Shown here: in pieces, positions 1 through 7,741 of the stretch
Layout of the letters: every line of letters starts with the position of its first letter
Numbering within the stretch: position 1 is the first letter of the stretch
Source: Bacteroidetes bacterium UBA1941
GTDB lineage: Bacteria > Bacteroidota > Bacteroidia > Chitinophagales > LD1
Reading direction: 5' to 3'
Length of the DNA stretch: 64,000 nucleotides
Assembly (NCBI GenBank): GCA_002336805.1
Contig: DDEZ01000008.1
Coordinates: forward strand, 62,001-126,000
The notes under the pieces: model-generated
The model's database searches: none
Told to the model about the DNA's origin: nothing
What the model saw: only the letters and a program-made list of their open reading frames with translations
Made by a program: the position numbers and the translations under genes

Positions 1-772
1 GCCCGCAAAACGCTGTAACTCCCCCCGTGAGCAGACAGGTGCTTATCACTATCCAAAATCTGCTGCGGGATACATTGAGGCCCGTGAGACGCGCATATTC
101 CTCTCCTGTCAATAACAGATTGAGTGGTTTCACCAGCGTGATACTGATGAGTAGCGCCCCACCAGTGGCCAAAAGCATTACAGGTATCTGCGTCAGTGTC
201 ATAGTGCGAAAACTCCCCATGGTCCAGAAGAGGTAGCTCTTGATAGAATCTGCTGTAGCTATCGTTTGTATAGCCTCTATGATCGCATTGATAAAAGATG
301 CCATCATGAGGCCGATAATAAGCATGGAGACAGGGCTATTCAGCCGGCTAGCCATGAGCATCACCACCAGGAAGATCACTATCGCGCCCACCGATGAGGA
401 TACGATGACTCCCCACTCGCTATCGGCCATCGTGCCCATCGTACCAGCCAGCATGATAAAGATGGCTACACCCAGCGAGGCCCCTGAAGAAATCCCCAAA
501 ACAAAAGGTCCCGCTACCGGATTGCGAAAGTAGGTCTGCATCTGCAGGCCTCCTACAGACAAGGCTGCCCCACCCACCGTGGCGGCTATGGCAGCTGGCA
601 GTCGTGACTGCAGGAGTATATTTCTGACGCCTGTATCCTCCAGGTCAGAAAAATGTAGAAGATCACCAAAAGACACAGGATATGAGCCTACAACGAGCTG
701 GAGCACAAAGATGATCGCTACCAGCGTAAGCAGCATCCACCACCAGGCCATATATTTGGTCTCATGTTTCAC
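1..772 (-). CDS. btuC: BtuC/FecCD-type ABC transporter permease (3' end cut by window)
   Basis: This is the inner-membrane permease of a cobalamin or iron-siderophore ABC importer; the operon context argues for cobalamin. About 257 codons are present and the frame is still open at base 1; the family is usually 320-350 residues. The reading frame shows a hydrophobic first segment, the family-typical LLQSRLPAAIAATVGGAALSV stretch (split here as LLQSRLPAAIAA then TVGGAALSV), the FRNPVAGPFVLGISSGA loop typical of FecCD permeases, and further membrane helices. A GTG at 772 overlaps the stop of the binding-protein gene (GTGA); an in-frame ATG at 751 is the alternative start. The ATPase BtuD is presumably further left, outside the window. 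Substrate is inferred from the riboswitch and neighbours. Confidence 0.88.
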   Translation of the reverse strand, partial: MKHETKYMAWWWMLLTLVAIIFVLQLVVGSYPVSFGDLLHFSDLEDTGVRNILLQSRLPAAIAATVGGAALSVGGLQMQTYFRNPVAGPFVLGISSGASLGVAIFIMLAGTMGTMADSEWGVIVSSSVGAIVIFLVVMLMASRLNSPVSMLIIGLMMASFINAIIEAIQTIATADSIKSYLFWTMGSFRTMTLTQIPVMLLATGGALLISITLVKPLNLLLTGEEYARLTGLNVSRSRFWIVISTCLLTGGVTAFCG

Positions 773-1929
773 TTTAGCTGCTTATAATAATATAACCCAT
801 CAGGCGATGCGTGAGCATGAAAAATACTGGCCAGGTCGCTGAGTACAATATCCGGCCTGAATGTACCCGTTTCCCACATATCCATACCACCTCCGGCCGA
901 TAGCCTATTGATACAGTTGTACACTCTTCCTGTCTTATAGGCTTTTAAGAGTTTGAATTTGGCATCCTGGTCACTGAGTTGTTTCAGCGAGTATGTTACA
1001 CCAGGATTCATCCAGAAATCCGCCTGTGCAGCCCTCTGGTATACTTGCTCAAAATTCAATGTAAGATTAAGTCCATTAACAGGGGTATCCTTTTCCCACA
1101 AAAAATCACCTCCGGCATCCGCTATCAGCCTCGCTACATAATTCTTGCCACATGGCATGTACCACATACCGTTATATGGCAGGTTGCAAAAAACAGTAGG
1201 ACGCTCGCCCGTTTCAGCCACATTGCTGCGCGTCAGTCCATAGCCGGCCTTTACCTTTTCAAAAATGCTGTCAGCTGTTGCCTCCCTGTCTATGAATGCG
1301 GCGAAAAACTTGATCCATTCTGCACGGGCCAGTGGCTCCTGCTCAAAATAATCACGAGAGGAAGCTACATTGATATGCAGGGCTTTGAATTTGCCATGTA
1401 TCTGTGAGGAGCTGCCACTCTCCCCATCTGAGAAAAGCACCTGCGGCTGCACACTGGCTATCATCTCATAGTCCGGCTGATAATCATGCCCGGCATTTTT
1501 GATGCTGCCATCCGCTATCATTTTGGCGACTCCTGAGTCGCAGATCAGTTCTGTGTTTGCTGCCACCGCTATCATTTTGCGTGCATCCAGCAGCTGCATA
1601 GCGCCGATATGAGTGGTAGAGAGGCAGGCGACCCTGGTGACGGGTGTTTCTATACGCACAGCACCGCTTAGATAGTCAGGCAATATTACATCCTTGCCAC
1701 AGAGTACATACTCCGCAGGTAGCTCCCTACCCGGCACAAGGACCTTTACTATTTTATAGTTCTTGAAATATTCTACGCGGAAGCTACGAGAATACTGGGG
1801 CACAAGAGAGTCGACCATGACATCCTTAGCTCCAGCAGAGGCACTACCCCGCTGATGGCATGCTGCGATAAACACGCAGTACAGTCCCACAGTGATCGCT
1901 AACAATACGCTTCCCCTTCTCCCTTTCAT
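769..1929 (-). CDS. btuF: BtuF-like periplasmic cobalamin-binding lipoprotein
   Basis: This is the solute-binding protein that would hand cobalamin to the BtuC permease. I start it at 1929, not at the longer upstream ATG at 1977, because residues 1-24 then form a lipoprotein signal ending in the lipobox IAAC (Cys24) and the start lies one base after the stop of the preceding gene. The protein is 386 residues. The TroA/BtuF-type two-lobe fold is suggested by the conserved opening VTRVACLSTTHIGAM, by the QPQVLFSD segment and by the long central helix region. It overlaps the permease start by four bases. Ligand specificity is inferred from the operon, since iron-siderophore binding proteins share the same fold. 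Confidence 0.85.
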   Translation of the reverse strand: MKGRRGSVLLAITVGLYCVFIAACHQRGSASAGAKDVMVDSLVPQYSRSFRVEYFKNYKIVKVLVPGRELPAEYVLCGKDVILPDYLSGAVRIETPVTRVACLSTTHIGAMQLLDARKMIAVAANTELICDSGVAKMIADGSIKNAGHDYQPDYEMIASVQPQVLFSDGESGSSSQIHGKFKALHINVASSRDYFEQEPLARAEWIKFFAAFIDREATADSIFEKVKAGYGLTRSNVAETGERPTVFCNLPYNGMWYMPCGKNYVARLIADAGGDFLWEKDTPVNGLNLTLNFEQVYQRAAQADFWMNPGVTYSLKQLSDQDAKFKLLKAYKTGRVYNCINRLSAGGGMDMWETGTFRPDIVLSDLASIFHAHASPDGLYYYKQLK

Positions 1930-1930
1930 A

Positions 1931-2965
1931 CTATTTAAAAGTAAATCCATTTGTGATAAGCCCGGCATTAAAGGCATCTATCTGCACCCCTTCTTTAGAA
2001 TACCTCATGATACGGGAGGCCTGCTGGTAGTCTATTGCATCACTGATATAGATATCGCCATTGGCCGGGTCTGCATTCAGGCCATACACATTCCAGCCGC
2101 CGGAAGGTATAAGGGGTTGGCTGGGGAGTATTGTATCAGTCGAGGTCATGGCATAGATACCATTGCCCGCAAAAAGCAACTGATGAGTGACAGAGGAATA
2201 CCTCAGGCGGGATGGTGACTGAGTGGAGTCAAAATCTATCCTGGCGGAAACAGCTAATGTGGCAGGATTCAGCTGATATAAATTGGCCGGCACAGCTGGT
2301 GAGCTTTGACGTGAGGTGAGGACAAAGAGCCTATGATCATCCGTGACAACTAAACTGGAGGGATCTGTAGGCAGGTCTACACTATTGAGTACCTGATCAG
2401 TAGCGGGATCTATCATAAGTATTTTATGAACAGCTGTCCCGCCGGGCTTGGTCTGCTCCAGTACATACACCTTCCCGTTATAAGACAGTATCTGTTCTGT
2501 CCAGCCACTAGTAGGGATACTGCCGGTGAGTGCGGCGTTCTTATAGTCTACGATCCAGATTTTATTAGCATACAGTTCTGTGACATATGCCTTGGTAGCA
2601 GATACTGGCATAAAGTACCTCGGAGATGAATTAGGTATAGCTATGTGCCCTAGGTACCGGAAGTTCTGAGTGGCGTCAGCTATCACTATATCTCTGGAGT
2701 TATTCATTACGACATACGCCGTATCACCTTGCAGGTACAGACTTTGAGCTACATCACCCAGTACGAATCCATTCTGCGCAAGGAAAACATCGTTGCTCAC
2801 GACCTTAGTGGCCGGGTCGTATACAGATACTGAAGCATCTCCATGCCCATAGCCACCCTCATTGAGCACTATGACACGTCCACCGGCCTGCTGATTTGTT
2901 TTGTCCTTGGCACACGACGACAACAGTAATACTATGCCTGACAGTATGATATAAATTCTTTTCAT
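1931..2965 (-). CDS. btuG: BtuG-like surface beta-propeller lipoprotein
   Basis: The 344-residue product begins with a lipoprotein signal (lipobox LSSC, Cys18) followed by a repeating beta-rich YncE/DUF5074-like propeller. Blade-like segments recur, for example VSVYDPATKVV, NKIWIVDYKNA and ILMIDPATDQV. In gut Bacteroides, BtuG is the surface lipoprotein that caps BtuB and binds vitamin B12 with very high affinity; the gene order BtuB then BtuG here is the same. Its ATG at 2965 overlaps the btuB stop in an ATGA, so the two are probably made in fixed proportion. I see the lipobox and repeats; the B12 role is inferred from family and context. Confidence 0.82.
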   Translation of the reverse strand: MKRIYIILSGIVLLLSSCAKDKTNQQAGGRVIVLNEGGYGHGDASVSVYDPATKVVSNDVFLAQNGFVLGDVAQSLYLQGDTAYVVMNNSRDIVIADATQNFRYLGHIAIPNSSPRYFMPVSATKAYVTELYANKIWIVDYKNAALTGSIPTSGWTEQILSYNGKVYVLEQTKPGGTAVHKILMIDPATDQVLNSVDLPTDPSSLVVTDDHRLFVLTSRQSSPAVPANLYQLNPATLAVSARIDFDSTQSPSRLRYSSVTHQLLFAGNGIYAMTSTDTILPSQPLIPSGGWNVYGLNADPANGDIYISDAIDYQQASRIMRYSKEGVQIDAFNAGLITNGFTFK

Positions 2966-4875
2966 CTGGATAGATTTAATCTTATGGTTCCTTCAAAACT
3001 TCTGCCCGGCATTGCCCGCTGGGATACGAGTTGGTATTGCTGATTAGTAATATTAGCTATGCGCAGCGATAGTCCTATACGCTGCTGCCTGATATAGAAA
3101 TCCTTGCCAACCTCTACATGGGTAAGGAAGTAGGGTTTAAGGTACTGAGAGTTGTCAGTCGTGATGAAGCGCTGGCCAGTGTATGTCTGGGTAGCCTGTA
3201 CAAAAAAATACCGGTACTGTAGCTTTACCATAGCTATCAGATTATGCAGGGGTACGTATATCAGCTGCTTGCCTTTAGAATTATCATTGAGTGACATGGC
3301 ATCCAGTGAGATCGTATTGGTATAAGTATAGCTCAAACCTCCGCTGATTGAAAATCGTTTGTCATTCAGCTCTCTCCTGCTTTGCATTTTGACTTCAGCG
3401 GTCACCCCCCGTGACAAGACTCTTTTCACATTCTGAGCAGACCAGATAGCACTACCGGCATCCGGTGCCCAGAGTATCCAGTCGCTTACATAATTGTAAA
3501 ATCCATCCGTCAAAACTCTGAGCCAAAATGAATGTGCGTAAAGCACATGAACGCTACCCTTCCAAGCCTTCTCCGGTCGCAGAGAGGCATTGCCTCCCGT
3601 GCTCCAGTAGAGATCGTTTAGCCCCGGCAGCCTGTACGCATGAGCACCAGAGAGCAGAATAGAGAAAGCGTCCTTTCCCAGTGTCCGGCTATACCCTACA
3701 CTCACTGCTGCCGGCACTGGCAAAGCTTTGTTAGCCAGTAGTTCGATTCCGATACTCCCTTTTGCCATAAACCCTTTGCGATGGCTGTAGAGCAGCTCTG
3801 CCAGTGCTCCTGACAGGTCGCGGCTCCATGCATGATCAAATCCGGATGAAGTGGCTATCTCATGGTCGTAATGTAACTGGCCGGTCAGTACTAGGCGCTT
3901 CTTTATCTCGTATCTAGCGGTAAACAGGTTGCGTATAGCATGCGTAGCCGAACGGCTATTTATGGTCGCACTGGAGTCCTGATACCTGAGTGCATCATAT
4001 AGATAAGCCGACTTTAGTGCATAGCTAAATCTAGACTTTTGACCAGCCAGATGCAGAAGTGCCCTGTATGACCTGTCCCATTGGCGCTCTACACTGCTAT
4101 ATGCAGCCATGACCGGTGGCAGCTGTCTGTCAGCATCGGTCACCCATAGGTCCAGACCTATTATAGTCGATTTGGGCAAAAGATATTGCAACTGCTGCAT
4201 AGCAGATAGTAGCCTGGTAGCAGCATTGTGCTGGTGCTCTAAGGGCCGACCGCGGTGCATAGCGTTTACAAATGAAAAATCATTGTCGGCTCCCAGATAG
4301 CCAAGCTTTGTCGCACCAAGAAAGTTATGGATGCGATAGGCGTTGTAGCTGGATATCACCCGCTCGCCAAAACTCCCGATGCGAATAACATTATCTGTAC
4401 TCAGGGAAGCGGATTTGTCTATGCTCAATTGATTTTCCAATCCTATGACTCCCCCCAGATTCGTACCATTGGCACCGCCGTCAGAAATCCGTAGCCGATC
4501 TCCCCCACCCATATCAAACAAGGCAAAATCAACTTGCCCAGTACTGGGATTATTAAGTTTGATGCCATTCCACTGTAGCTCTGTCTGTGCAGCGGAACCT
4601 CCGTTGAATGAGATAGAGCTGAGCTGCCCCAGACCATAGTTTTTCAGATATATACCCGAAAAATCAGATAATACTTCTGATGCTTTCCGGCCTTCTATAT
4701 TCCTAAAGTCTGTGATCGTACTTGTATTCCACTTCCATTCATTACGACTATAGCGTGTAGTATCTATGGTGACCGTACCCAGCTGCACAGTAGTATCAGT
4801 CATGGTATGGGCGTAGCTACTCTGGCATATACATACCAGAGCTATCGCTACTCCATATTGTGACCAGATGTTCAT
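2962..4875 (-). CDS. btuB: BtuB-like TonB-dependent cobalamin receptor
   Basis: This is a 637-residue outer-membrane TonB-dependent transporter. The start at 4875 gives a signal peptide (hydrophobic core WSQYGVAIALVCICQSS, cleavage near SYAH) and overlaps the stop of the small upstream gene (ATGA); the longer ATG at 4911 would lie inside that gene. A TonB-box-like VTIDT lies near residue 45. The plug shows RKASEVLSDFSGIYLKNYG and ELQWNGIKLNNPSTGQVDF, and the barrel ends with the typical ITNQQYQ and a final aromatic-poor NLSR strand. Neighbouring BtuG, BtuF and BtuC homologues and the upstream cobalamin riboswitch make cobalamin the likely cargo. It is somewhat short for the family but has both plug and barrel. 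Confidence 0.88.
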   Translation of the reverse strand: MNIWSQYGVAIALVCICQSSYAHTMTDTTVQLGTVTIDTTRYSRNEWKWNTSTITDFRNIEGRKASEVLSDFSGIYLKNYGLGQLSSISFNGGSAAQTELQWNGIKLNNPSTGQVDFALFDMGGGDRLRISDGGANGTNLGGVIGLENQLSIDKSASLSTDNVIRIGSFGERVISSYNAYRIHNFLGATKLGYLGADNDFSFVNAMHRGRPLEHQHNAATRLLSAMQQLQYLLPKSTIIGLDLWVTDADRQLPPVMAAYSSVERQWDRSYRALLHLAGQKSRFSYALKSAYLYDALRYQDSSATINSRSATHAIRNLFTARYEIKKRLVLTGQLHYDHEIATSSGFDHAWSRDLSGALAELLYSHRKGFMAKGSIGIELLANKALPVPAAVSVGYSRTLGKDAFSILLSGAHAYRLPGLNDLYWSTGGNASLRPEKAWKGSVHVLYAHSFWLRVLTDGFYNYVSDWILWAPDAGSAIWSAQNVKRVLSRGVTAEVKMQSRRELNDKRFSISGGLSYTYTNTISLDAMSLNDNSKGKQLIYVPLHNLIAMVKLQYRYFFVQATQTYTGQRFITTDNSQYLKPYFLTHVEVGKDFYIRQQRIGLSLRIANITNQQYQLVSQRAMPGRSFEGTIRLNLSR

Positions 4876-5054
4876 TTTTTGTTCCTGTATCCATAGGGGC
4901 AGTGACGGCATCCATTTTTACAGCAGTACCCGCGCGCGCGGTGATGTGCCTCAGTAAACACCAGCAGCCCACGCTCCAGATAGTACATCACGCTATCATT
5001 GGTAGCTGCTACCTGAGCCGGAACTACCTCTTTATTCTTGACAGGCTCTCTCAT
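4872..5054 (-). CDS. DUF5522-like 60-residue Cys-rich protein
   Basis: This very small protein has the signature YFTE-like LLVFTEAHHRARGYCC, then KNGCRHCPYGY, with cysteines 44, 45, 49 and 52. That CC-x3-C-x2-C cluster is typical of the DUF5522 family of Bacteroidota and could bind a metal ion. No signal peptide is visible, so it should be cytoplasmic. It overlaps the genes on both sides by four bases (ATGA at 5051-5054 and at 4872-4875), which is strong evidence that it is translated. Its function is unknown; being wedged between a secreted protein and BtuB suggests a link with cobalamin or cobalt handling, but chance co-transcription is possible. Confidence 0.8.
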   Translation of the reverse strand: MREPVKNKEVVPAQVAATNDSVMYYLERGLLVFTEAHHRARGYCCKNGCRHCPYGYRNKK

Positions 5055-6064
5055 TGCTTTATGATCAGATGCGTGAAAGTTCTGGTGTCCGTAGTTACAT
5101 TCAGAGTATATATCCCTGGTGACAAGTCTGCTACATCTATCGATGAGGTGCCAGTGAGCTGCATTTCGCGATAGAGTCGCCCACTCATATCAGAAATACT
5201 GAGCGCAGCTGTTTCATTTGAGTTTAACTGTATATAAAGCTTCGTTGATACAGGGTTGGGGTAAACCTGTAGCCCGGCCTGATGCAGATCCTCTACGCCG
5301 CTGATACCGTCTGCATGCATCACACCGACCGCATCCAGATCAAAACCCGATGAGGCAAATGGCGTAGGATAAGGATCGTTGATCTTATGCCCACGGCTGT
5401 CATGCGTAGCAAAATTATCGTCCAGAGCACCAACTACGTCTATGACCCGCACATGGGTGATATGCTGCAGATCCAGACCCGTAGAGTCTCTGAGCTCCGC
5501 CAGGTCAAATGGCGTACCGAAACCGCTTGTATATTTGCCGGCCAGATTGTAAAGACTGCTGGCATCCATAGTGCCTCCATTGGCTATCTGTACTGAGTCC
5601 TGTGTATGGTCTACCGCTGGAAAGCGGACAAAACGTAATCCATCACTGCTCACCTCTACAAACCCCAACTCCAAAAACGCCATGTCTGGCCCGCCTGCGA
5701 TAAAACCATTTTCAAAAACAGCAAAATCAAAACCTGGCCTATCTACGATAGGATGGGCAAAGGTAAGTGTAGCCACACCTCCATCTCCGAGACTTACGAT
5801 CGTATTGCCACCGGCAGGACCGATAGCTTGAGATGAGTCTCCGGCAGAGGCATAGCCAGAGGTGGGCACAGCTATATCCTGCAGGCCACGGATGACCGAG
5901 CATCCCGAGGCCCACATGACTATAGTATCAGCAGATGCAGGTATGGCAGTAGTACCAGGCACCCCGGCAGCAGGTGCGTATTGGGCCTGGCTTGATATCA
6001 TGACACCCATAGTGAGTATCAGCCCCACAGAGCGTCTGAGTGAGCTATTGAGATCCAATATCAT
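5051..6064 (-). CDS. T9SS-sorted surface protein of the B12 operon, family without a function I know
   Basis: A 337-residue secreted protein. The N-terminus carries a signal peptide ending near MISSQAQ. The body (about residues 40-250) is a beta-rich domain with conserved-looking stretches GDGGVATLTFAHPI, GFDFAVFENGF, FLELGFVEVSSDG and INDPYPTPFASSGFDLDAV. The last 75 residues are a T9SS type A sorting domain (YPNPVSTKLYIQL ... SPGIYTLNVTT ... HLIIKQ). It follows the DUF4465 gene by ten bases and overlaps the next gene by four. Related proteins sit beside TonB receptors in other Bacteroidota to my knowledge. A role in capturing or releasing cobalamin at the cell surface is inference. Several Asp/Glu-rich loops could bind calcium. 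Confidence 0.82.
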   Translation of the reverse strand: MILDLNSSLRRSVGLILTMGVMISSQAQYAPAAGVPGTTAIPASADTIVMWASGCSVIRGLQDIAVPTSGYASAGDSSQAIGPAGGNTIVSLGDGGVATLTFAHPIVDRPGFDFAVFENGFIAGGPDMAFLELGFVEVSSDGLRFVRFPAVDHTQDSVQIANGGTMDASSLYNLAGKYTSGFGTPFDLAELRDSTGLDLQHITHVRVIDVVGALDDNFATHDSRGHKINDPYPTPFASSGFDLDAVGVMHADGISGVEDLHQAGLQVYPNPVSTKLYIQLNSNETAALSISDMSGRLYREMQLTGTSSIDVADLSPGIYTLNVTTDTRTFTHLIIKQ

Positions 6065-6074
6065 GATCCCGGCT

Positions 6075-7346
6075 TTACTCTTTGATCAATTTCTTATTGA
6101 CTATACCCGATGCACTATACACAGACACCGTGTATGATCCGGCACTCAAAGAGGAGATATCGAGTACCGCTCGGTCCGTCTGTACGTCACGCATCAGTAC
6201 TGTGCGACCGGAGATATCAGACACGCTGATATGGCTGATAGATAAATCTACTATCACTGTGACCTGCGTAATAGCCGGATTAGGATACATCGTCAGTGAT
6301 GTAGTCTGCACATCCTTGACTGCAGTATTTGTCAATCCATTAATATTGATGGCTACCACTGCCGTGTCACAGACGTTAAACTCATCACAATAGCTATAAA
6401 CGATCGTATCCTGCGTCCTGAGCCCTACCGCCGGTACATATTCCAGCTGGTCATTTGCGTTGATATATGCGGTGGCGCCGGCTACCTGAGGGCCGGATAG
6501 GATCGAGATACTGCCATACAGGAATGAAGAATACACATCATTCGCCTGAATATTTACTGCTATGGAGTCTGTATATATTGTACTGGCTGTATCATCTACT
6601 GCTATAGGAGCTGATACTATAGTCGCACCATCAGTGGTCATGAAATTATCCATGCAGAAAAAAGCCGGCGTATTCATGCCAAATGAGCCATTGTCTGTAG
6701 AGCTGAGAGAGAAAGACAAACTATCTACATTGCCGAGACTAAGCAGGTTCACAAACTTCCAGGTTTTGAGTATGTAATCATCTGAACTATTGGCAGACCG
6801 AAAATCAGCCAGATAGGCATCTACGGAATCTATAGTAGCTACGCCATTACGCCAGCCTTTTATTGTCAGCTTAAACCAATCCGGATCATTGCCCGATGGA
6901 CCTCCAAATTTTTTGGCAAAGGCATCACCGTTTTTCATGCTGAGGTATGCATATGTGCTGTTTGTCACATAGAAGCCAAGTACAGGATGTCCCGGTGCGA
7001 AGCCACGCAGACCGATATTGATAGTGCCACCGGCAGAGTTCGCCACTGCATAGTTATTGCTTCCAAATACACCACCTGCAGTAGCAGATGCATATTCATT
7101 GCCAAAACCCGAAGTTGTATCGTCTTTTACATTGCTGTAAGCAAAGCCGCTGGCCCAGAAATGATAATTGGTATCATACTGATTGTAAAAATATGCATCA
7201 CCGGAAAGGAAACCTCCTGCCAGGTCAGCACCCTCATAGTAACTATTGGGCGATAAAGTGAAATTGTCAAAAGTAGCCCTGTTTTGAGCTGTGGCCGAAA
7301 GAAGGCACGCAAATGCCAGAGTGAGAGTAAAGCTGATTTTTTTCAT
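6075..7346 (-). CDS. DUF4465 protein with T9SS sorting domain, first gene after the cobalamin riboswitch
   Basis: A 423-residue secreted protein: signal peptide (residues 1-20, ending SATAQ), a DUF4465 domain (about 22-240), a linker Ig-like module (about 245-340, with DTIVYSYCDEFNVCDTAVV), and a T9SS sorting domain (about 350-423, YPNPAITQVTV to KKLIKE). DUF4465 hallmarks visible are FWASGFAYSNVKDDTTSGFG, FYVTNSTYAYLSMKNGD, AFAKKFGG, WFKLTIKGW and GMNTPAFFCMDN. I recall DUF4465-type proteins encoded in B12 transport loci of gut Bacteroides and shown there to bind cobalamin; that link is from memory. Its place directly behind the riboswitch supports a cobalamin-binding role. T9SS export would put it outside the outer membrane or release it. 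Confidence 0.86.
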   Translation of the reverse strand: MKKISFTLTLAFACLLSATAQNRATFDNFTLSPNSYYEGADLAGGFLSGDAYFYNQYDTNYHFWASGFAYSNVKDDTTSGFGNEYASATAGGVFGSNNYAVANSAGGTINIGLRGFAPGHPVLGFYVTNSTYAYLSMKNGDAFAKKFGGPSGNDPDWFKLTIKGWRNGVATIDSVDAYLADFRSANSSDDYILKTWKFVNLLSLGNVDSLSFSLSSTDNGSFGMNTPAFFCMDNFMTTDGATIVSAPIAVDDTASTIYTDSIAVNIQANDVYSSFLYGSISILSGPQVAGATAYINANDQLEYVPAVGLRTQDTIVYSYCDEFNVCDTAVVAININGLTNTAVKDVQTTSLTMYPNPAITQVTVIVDLSISHISVSDISGRTVLMRDVQTDRAVLDISSLSAGSYTVSVYSASGIVNKKLIKE

Positions 7347-7426
7347 GTTTAAATCATCAATGAGTTAAAAAATCAACTTCGGAGCAAAATGCAAAGGAAG
7401 AATAACGTTGTACACCGTATCCTGCC

Positions 7427-7448
7427 CAACTTTTTTTCCCGAAAGTTG
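7427..7448 (-). promoter_or_regulatory. Stem-loop between riboswitch and first ORF (possible expression platform)
   Basis: CAACTTT (7427-7433) and AAAGTTG (7442-7448) form a seven-base stem with an eight-base loop, just 3' of the riboswitch on the minus strand. No long U-run follows on the transcript side, so it does not look like an intrinsic terminator. It may be part of a translational switch or a linker structure. The region 7347-7426 between it and the start codon shows no other clear signal. Confidence 0.3.
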
Positions 7449-7458
7449 TAGTACTGTT

Positions 7459-7640
7459 TTAGCCTTGGCAGGTCTTCTGACTTACTCCAGTCTGAGCGCC
7501 TTCCCATCCGGTAAAGACAGTGGCGTGTGTGCTCAGACACTTACGGAGCTTACAGCAGCGGGAACTGTTCACGACTTACACGTGATTCCCTTTTAATACC
7601 GGATCATTGACAATGACCCTGTAACCAATGCTGGTGCAAA
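7459..7640 (-). promoter_or_regulatory. Cobalamin (AdoCbl) riboswitch
   Basis: Read on the minus strand, this segment has the ordered conserved blocks of the B12 riboswitch: an AAAAGGGAA block near 7587-7595, the AACAGTTCCCGC ... TGTAAGC core near 7549-7574, CCACTGTC near 7515-7523, GGGAAGG near 7499-7505, and the B12 box AGTCAGAAGACCTGCC near 7467-7482. Spacing agrees with the RFAM-type element. It lies about 113 bases before the DUF4465 start and no other gene intervenes, so high cobalamin should lower expression of the whole operon from 7346 leftwards. Exact 5' and 3' limits are estimates. Confidence 0.95.
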
Positions 7641-7680
7641 GGAAACAAATAAAACCAATAGCGGAAACTATTTTTGGGAT

Positions 7681-7724
7681 ACAGTCTTAAAAACAGGAAA
7701 GGGCTCCCAAGAGAGCCCTTTCCT
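7681..7724 (-). terminator. Intrinsic terminator of the large protease gene
   Basis: AGGAAAGGGCTC (7695-7706), a six-base loop, and GAGCCCTTTCCT (7713-7724) form a perfect 12-bp stem. On the minus strand it is followed by GTTTTTAA. It sits 18 bases past the stop codon of the 1945-residue protease and separates that transcript from the riboswitch operon. Confidence 0.88.
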
Positions 7725-7741
7725 ATTAATATATGATCTGG

